Below are positions 4,547-8,916 of a DNA stretch of 8,916 bases, piece after piece (within the stretch, counting starts at the first letter, position 1; every line of letters begins with the position of its first letter). The notes under the pieces are model-generated. The model was not told where the DNA came from, did no database searches, and was given only the letters and a program-made list of their open reading frames with translations. A program made the translations under genes and the position numbers. Origin of the DNA: Burkholderiales bacterium (lineage in GTDB: Bacteria; Pseudomonadota; Gammaproteobacteria; Burkholderiales; JAEUMW01); assembly GCA_016791285.1 (NCBI GenBank), contig JAEUMX010000378.1:1-8916 (forward strand). The letters are read 5' to 3'.

Positions 4547-7174
4547 CTATTTCGCGGAGCGTTCCCTAGCCGCCCAATCCGCGACGACAGCCTTTTCTGA
4601 CTCGGATAGGCCGTATAGCCCACTACATCGGTTATCTTTTTGCAGCTCGTCAGCTCGTACAGCGGACAATCTAGAGGGTTTCGCTTGGAAGGGTGTATAG
4701 GTCATGAGGTAGGTGGCGTTGTCATCCGTCCGCCGCGTGCGATCGGGATTATGCGTGAGGATTGCTCTGGCAACCTCGGGCGCGTAGCAGGCCATCTGCT
4801 CAAGGAATGGCTGAATGTCGCTCAAAAACTCTACCACGCCGCCACCGCTCTTGTATGCTTTACACTGGACCTGCTTTGCGAGGAGACCTTCTTCGTCCAG
4901 CAAGCAAGACGTGACGTGTGGCGGCTGAAGCCCGGGTAGCGTCGCACGTTCGACCTGCTTCGCGAGATTTTCGCGTCGCCGATTCCCATCAATCCTCGTC
5001 GTGGCTTCCTTCAGAAGTGCCTCGTACTTGGTTCGATCTAATGGCCCCCACGCTGCGCCCCTTAGATCGACAGCCACGAACGCAGCTTCAGGTATCTCAG
5101 ATATGAATTTTCCTGTGCGTTCGTCCCGTCGCATTTGCGATAGAATTCCGTAGTTCCGCCACAGCTCGGCGGGCGCGTTGCCGAGCGTAAGATCATAGTA
5201 CCTTACGCCTACTAGCGTTGCCCCATCGAAAGCTGACCCGCTGACGTCTATTGCATAAATATGCGCCCCATCGAAGTTTGCTGCGTGAAACTTCGAGTAT
5301 CGCGCTGCCACGCCATACAGTTCTGCGTTCGGGAATTTTGTTGCTAGGAAAGATGTCTGGTCGAATACCGAGCCATACATAACGGCCGCACTTAGATCTG
5401 CCCCATCCAGCACAGCGCGTTGGAGAGAGCTTCCGAACATCTCCGCGAATTGAAGTTGTGCGCCGTTTAGTCTTGCGCCATCTAGCACCACTTCGTTAAG
5501 CGTCGCCCTCGGAAGGTAAGCCGCTCGCAAGTCGGCCTCCCTCAGCTCCGCTCCGTCGAGGCGCGCCGACTCCAGAGCGGCGTCCCGCAAGTCGGTGCCG
5601 TTCATTCGTGCTTTCCAGAGCTTCGCGTCACTGAGATTGGCGCGGCTTAAGTTCGCATATTCCAGATTTGCGTCCTGAAGAAACGCGCCCCTAAGGTCGG
5701 CGCGCCGCAAGTCGGCGCCCCGCAAGTCTGCACCGGGAAGAACTGCGTTACGAAGCGATGCGCCCCTCAAATTACGACCATTGAGATCTAGCGGTCTAAC
5801 GTACTTCGTCGCATCTGAGGCTATTTCCCGCTCACGGCTCTTGAGTTTCGCAACGATCTCCGGCTGCACAAATTGAGCGACGAGCACCTGGTCATCCAAG
5901 GTGAGACGCCTATACGGCAGCAGTCGACTCATGACGGTCGCTTGTTCGTCGGGCATTGGTTGATGCATATGCGGGAGGATCGGGGACAGTAGCGCAGGAC
6001 GATAGTCTAGTCGATTGGTACGTACCCATTCAGGCTCACGACCGCGCTTATTGGACTCGTCAGCTTGCTTCCATGCTTCCTGGATCGCATTGAACGCGTT
6101 ATCAGGGTACATGTATCGATAAGGCACACTGGCTAACTGTGAAAGATCCGCTGTCAGTGGGTGAACCTCCGTCAGGAGCGTTGTCTCCCACGTTTCACCA
6201 TTGATAAGTAACCCCAAGGGCAGGGTCATGCCAAGCGACGCGATCATGATGAGGGCGCCCGCACCTGGAACGGAAGCGGTGGAGTCAGATCCACGCGCCG
6301 GATTTAGCTGGCTGCTCACCCCGCTGCGCGCTACCAGCCGCCTTATCCCTGCGAAGACCTTGCAAGACAGGGCCCCACTTACTAGCAACAATAGGGCGAG
6401 AAGGGCCAAGTCGGCTGTCACGGCATGTATTGAGAAGATCAAGACCACAGAGGAGGCCCCTAAGGTCGCCCAGAAGAGCGTCCATCTCCACACTGACCAG
6501 CCGCCTTGCACCAGCCCAACCATGTACGCGCGCCAAGCGCCGTCGGGGCTGACTATGCACGGCCAAATGCGAAGCACTAATATGACGCCGATCCACGTAG
6601 CGACGCGCTGCAACCAAGTAATCTTCTCGCTCTGGTACGCGAGGAAGCGGCTCTGCAGGACAAGGAGCGTCACGATCGGCAGCCAAAGGAACGTAAGGGC
6701 CACTGCCGAGGAAATTAGCCACCGAATACTGGATTTTGTTCTGGGCCCAACGAGGTAATAGTTTAGGGGGAAGACGTGGAGTCGAAGCCAAAGATGTTCA
6801 GCAGATACACCGCTCCCGGCACTCTCTTTGCAACCGTAAAGCCTTCGGGAAAGAAAGTAAGACTGAAGCAAAAGATTTAGGTGAAAGGCGACGACGATGT
6901 AAGGTGCGAACCCGTAGAAAAAAATGATAGGTACGTCGACTCCAGCCCCTGGTAGCTTGATGCCCTTTCCGACGAGGAGGTCAGTGTCTGTTGTGCTGAA
7001 GACAACGATCAGTAAGTACGAGCACAGCGCAATAAAGCCCAAATGCAGTATCGAGACTTTATCAGACGCCTTGTTGGCAGAGTCCAACAACTCACTTATC
7101 TTAGTGCTCGCCGAATCTTTAGAAGAACGCCCGCAGCGTCTCAGTCCTCGCTCCGGTATTCGAGTAGGGTGCAT
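4547..7174 (-). CDS. Large membrane protein with pentapeptide repeats
   Basis: An intact 875-residue protein. The ATG at 7172-7174 has AGGA (7181-7184) six bases upstream. A short charged N-terminus (1-40) precedes about seven predicted membrane segments near 41-60, 81-107, 150-177, 190-209, 230-252, 254-276 and 304-324. The first two, with the SLHLGF-like and IKLPGAGVDVPIIFFYGFAP stretches, match the N-terminal region of a known family of membrane pentapeptide-repeat proteins in proteobacteria. A linker (325-460) leads to about 40 consecutive pentapeptides (461-660) with Leu, Phe or Met at the centre every fifth residue (L464, L469 ... L594, F604, Y659) and many A-D/N-L units, forecasting a right-handed beta-helix of about ten coils. 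The C-terminal part (about 670-875) is unrecognised and has cysteines at 757, 771, 796 and 850. Sampled lines give a GC content in the mid-50s against the mid-60s around it, suggesting transfer. It stands alone, not in an operon. No enzyme motif is seen; a role in stress, signalling or phage defence is inference only. Confidence 0.9.
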   Translation of the reverse strand: MHPTRIPERGLRRCGRSSKDSASTKISELLDSANKASDKVSILHLGFIALCSYLLIVVFSTTDTDLLVGKGIKLPGAGVDVPIIFFYGFAPYIVVAFHLNLLLQSYFLSRRLYGCKESAGSGVSAEHLWLRLHVFPLNYYLVGPRTKSSIRWLISSAVALTFLWLPIVTLLVLQSRFLAYQSEKITWLQRVATWIGVILVLRIWPCIVSPDGAWRAYMVGLVQGGWSVWRWTLFWATLGASSVVLIFSIHAVTADLALLALLLLVSGALSCKVFAGIRRLVARSGVSSQLNPARGSDSTASVPGAGALIMIASLGMTLPLGLLINGETWETTLLTEVHPLTADLSQLASVPYRYMYPDNAFNAIQEAWKQADESNKRGREPEWVRTNRLDYRPALLSPILPHMHQPMPDEQATVMSRLLPYRRLTLDDQVLVAQFVQPEIVAKLKSREREIASDATKYVRPLDLNGRNLRGASLRNAVLPGADLRGADLRRADLRGAFLQDANLEYANLSRANLSDAKLWKARMNGTDLRDAALESARLDGAELREADLRAAYLPRATLNEVVLDGARLNGAQLQFAEMFGSSLQRAVLDGADLSAAVMYGSVFDQTSFLATKFPNAELYGVAARYSKFHAANFDGAHIYAIDVSGSAFDGATLVGVRYYDLTLGNAPAELWRNYGILSQMRRDERTGKFISEIPEAAFVAVDLRGAAWGPLDRTKYEALLKEATTRIDGNRRRENLAKQVERATLPGLQPPHVTSCLLDEEGLLAKQVQCKAYKSGGGVVEFLSDIQPFLEQMACYAPEVARAILTHNPDRTRRTDDNATYLMTYTPFQAKPSRLSAVRADELQKDNRCSGLYGLSESEKAVVADWAARERSAK

Positions 7175-7180
7175 TCCCTT

Positions 7181-7184
7181 TCCT
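7181..7184 (-). promoter_or_regulatory. Ribosome binding site of the pentapeptide gene
   Basis: AGGA followed by AAGGGA directly before ATG 7172-7174. It supports this start although no clear promoter is seen upstream. Confidence 0.6.
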
Positions 7185-7219
7185 GATTACCAATGAACCT
7201 CAACCAGCTTGACAAACCG

Positions 7220-7426
7220 TTATAGCATAGTCGGGGTCTCTGCAGCGGCAGTGCGAGCCGCCCGCAGCATGCGCGCTAGGTCGTAGCGTCGGTTGAACCG
7301 GTAGCTAAACTCCGCGAGGTAGCGCTGAGGATCCTTGCCAGCGATTGCATTATAGGTGCCGTGGATCGCGTCCTTGACCTTGCCCAGCATGGTGTCGACC
7401 CAAGTGAGCACGCGGTGGCGCCGGGC
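7220..7426 (-). pseudogene. IS1595-family (ISXO2-like) transposase, C-terminal remnant
   Basis: About 65 residues remain: WVDTMLGKVKDAIHGTYNAI, then QRYLAEFSYRFNRRYDLARML, the signature end of ISXO2/IS1595 transposases, where the last acidic and aromatic residues of the DDE-type domain lie. All upstream domains (zinc ribbon and catalytic core) are missing, and the tail ends early in TPTML and TAA (7220-7222). It is continuous in frame with the truncated oxidoreductase to its right, so it marks where an IS1595 element inserted into or recombined with that gene. I see no IS ends here. Confidence 0.8.
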
Positions 7427-7465
7427 TATCCCGGTAGCAGGGATCAAGTTCTCCAAGCCTAGAAC

Positions 7466-8377
7466 CTAGTCTACCTTGTACTTGAGGAGGCCTTCCTGTG
7501 ACCAGCTTCCCAGCGCTTGCATCGCCTCCATCGCGCGCTGCGCGTAATCCAGGACCAGAAAGCCCTCGATCCGCGCGCGCTTGAAGATGAGGTGCCGGAG
7601 ATTGGTGATGCCCATCCCCTGCTCGCGGGTGTAATCGGAAATCATCCCGCACAATGCGATGCGGGCCCCGAGGTTGATCTTCTCCAGCACCGTATCGAGG
7701 ATCGGGCCGCCGACGTTGTCGAAGTACAAGTCGATCCCCGTGGGGCAATGGCGCGCAAGCGCCGACTTGATGTCCTCCGACCGGTAGTTGATCGCCGCGT
7801 CGAACCCCAGTTCGTCTCGTACCCAGCCGCACTTCTCATCCGTGCCGGCGATGCCCACCACCCGGCAGCCGAGGATCTTGCCGATCTGCCCGGCGAGCGA
7901 GCTTACCGCGCCGCCGGCGCCTGAGACCACCATGGTCTCGCCGGCCTTGGGTCGACCAATATCCGTGACACCGAAGTACGCAGTCATGCCGATGTGACCG
8001 AATACCGCGAGCGCCGCGTCAGGCGGCAACCCGGGCGGGAGTGGGTTCACCCCTTGCCCGTCCGACACGGCGTACTCCTGGGCACCGAAGATCCCGCTGA
8101 CTTGAGTCCCGGCAGGGAACTGTGCGTTTCGACTGCGCTCGACCACCCCCACAGCGATGCTTCGCATGACGTCCCCGATGGGCTGAATCGGCAGATAGCT
8201 TTCCTCATGGGCCCAGATACGCTGCGTCGGGTCGACCGAGAGATGGGTCAGGCGCACGAGGAACTCGCCGTCCCGCACTTCCGGGATGGGCACGGTGGCG
8301 AGCTCGAAATCGGCCTCATCGAACTGTCCGGTCGGGCGGCGCTTCAAGCGCCATTGACGGTTGGCGGCAACGGTCAT
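7466..8377 (-). pseudogene. MDR-family NADP-dependent oxidoreductase, C-terminally truncated
   Basis: Zinc-independent medium-chain reductase of the CurA/YncB and prostaglandin-reductase type, cytosolic, which reduces activated C=C bonds using NADPH. The start ATG 8375-8377 has AGGA about nine bases upstream. An N-terminal GroES-like domain (about 1-120, with VRLTHLSVDPTQRIW) leads to the Rossmann domain (MVVSGAGGAVSSLAGQIGK at about 149-167, CRVVGIAGTDEKC at 171-183, IDLYFDNVGG at 215-224). The Gly-rich loop has Ser where many relatives have Gly. The frame stops at TAG 7466-7468 after LLKYKVD (303 residues); relatives continue for about 30-35 more. The frame past the TAG reads VLGLEN, still like the family (VVEGLEN), so the stop is an in-frame nonsense change, after which an IS1595 remnant follows. 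The missing end closes the cofactor domain, so activity is doubtful, though the truncated protein could still be made. Confidence 0.82.
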
Positions 8378-8547
8378 GGTGAGGATTCCTGGTTCAGTTG
8401 GACATGCGTCGGCGCGGAGGGCGCCCCGATTTTACGCCCGGCGCCGCCGTGCACGCCTCAGTTCGTCGAGGTACCAAGTGCTCTAACGCGGCCGAGCTAC
8501 AGTTCATGCGACCTCATGATCTGTGGCCGGCCGCATCTTCCCTGCAC
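8378..8547. promoter_or_regulatory. Divergent intergenic region between oxidoreductase and DCC gene
   Basis: A 170-base gap from which the two neighbouring genes would be transcribed in opposite directions. I see no clear -35/-10 pair or operator. GGAGG (8548-8552), just past the gap, is a good ribosome site for the DCC gene. Confidence 0.3.
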
Positions 8548-8562
8548 GGAGGCGCGAAGCGT

Positions 8563-8916
8563 TTGCGCGCTTCCGTCTGACGGCGACTGTCCCCTTTGCA
8601 TGCGGAAGATTCGCGTGCTTCGGCAACTCGACGAACGCCAACGCATCCGTTTCGGCGACATTTCCGCCGAGGAGTTCGACGCCACCACGGTTGGCGTCTC
8701 CGGGGAGGCGCTCATGGATCGAATTCACGGCCGCCTGCTGGACGGCACACTCATCGAAGAGGTCGAGGTGTTTCGGCGCCTCTACTCTACGCCGCGGTGG
8801 GCTTGGCGCCGCTGGTCACCTTGACGCGACTGCCCGGAATCGCGCAGGCGCTCGACCTTGGCTACCGCTGGTTCGGGAAGAATCGCTTACTGCTCGCTGA
8901 GAGATGCATGGACAGA
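8563..8916 (+). pseudogene. DCC-family (DUF393) thiol-disulfide protein, two frameshifts, right end outside window
   Basis: DUF393/DCC proteins are small thioredoxin-like proteins named for an N-terminal DxxCxxC motif. Here DGDCPLC is at 8579-8599, followed by [22 protein letters not shown] and [19 protein letters not shown], clear family hallmarks. A TTG (8563-8565) preceded by GGAGG (8548-8552) starts a frame that meets TGA (8578-8580) just before the motif; adding two bases, restoring a Tyr-Asp pair, joins it to the motif frame. A second break lies at about 8781-8791, where CTCTACTCTAC looks like a 5-base tandem duplication. Beyond it the homologous frame ([19 protein letters not shown], then [11 protein letters not shown]) continues to the window edge. 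Two independent shifts make sequencing error less likely than decay. Confidence 0.78.

Noticed and set aside
4221..4700. Open frames of 80-160 codons on both strands
   Set aside because: No domain, no coherent composition, poor ribosome sites, and partial overlap with the end of the pentapeptide gene.
5500..5800. CRISPR-like periodic repeats
   Set aside because: The periodicity is that of pentapeptide codons (15 bases) in one open frame, with no repeat-spacer pattern.
7209..7214. Perfect TTGACA on the plus strand
   Set aside because: No -10 at suitable spacing and no plus-strand gene follows.
7994..8506. Plus-strand open frame leading into the DCC motif
   Set aside because: Its first part is antisense to the oxidoreductase; only the part from about 8579 has DCC homology, so it is not a true N-terminal extension.

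Overview
The window comes from a GC-rich (about 60-65%) proteobacterium, most likely a beta- or gammaproteobacterium. This is judged from codon use, the F-type TraD, the IS3- and IS1595-family relics and the oxidoreductase/DCC genes; nothing fixes the genus. It looks like the edge of a mobile or accessory region: conjugation genes on the left, insertion sequences and an AT-richer cargo gene in the middle, decaying chromosomal-type genes on the right.

Region 1 (1-2542, minus strand) is part of a conjugative element. Reading right to left there is a 70-residue unknown protein, a 90-residue protein resembling the small DUF2274-like proteins of conjugative elements, a 119-residue ribbon-helix-helix-like protein, and the first 426 residues of an F-type TraD coupling protein that runs off the left edge. 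The first two genes are each preceded by near-identical promoter/operator cassettes (2055-2112 and 2484-2542), suggesting co-regulation.

Region 2 (2597-4008) is a complete insertion sequence of the IS3 family, 1388 bp (2609-3996), with imperfect terminal inverted repeats and an unusually long 12-bp direct repeat on both sides. OrfA is intact. OrfB has all three DDE residues but is broken by a one-base frameshift in a G run and has no stop codon inside the element. The right flank (4009-4162) holds three stem-loops and may be an origin-of-transfer-like or regulatory region. No convincing gene is seen from 4009 to 4546.

Region 3 (4547-7174, minus strand) is one large AT-richer gene for an 875-residue protein: about seven membrane segments, a linker, about 40 uninterrupted pentapeptide repeats, and an unrecognised C-terminal domain with four cysteines. 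It stands alone between mobile-element remains and is the most interesting cargo gene here.

Region 4 (7220-8916) is decaying. A C-terminal IS1595-family transposase remnant is joined in the same reading frame to the end of an MDR-family NADP-dependent oxidoreductase that has lost its C-terminus through an in-frame stop. Divergent from it, a DCC-family (DUF393) gene carries two apparent frameshifts and runs off the right edge. The window thus shows repeated insertion, recombination and gene loss next to a conjugation module, with an intact membrane pentapeptide-repeat gene in between.
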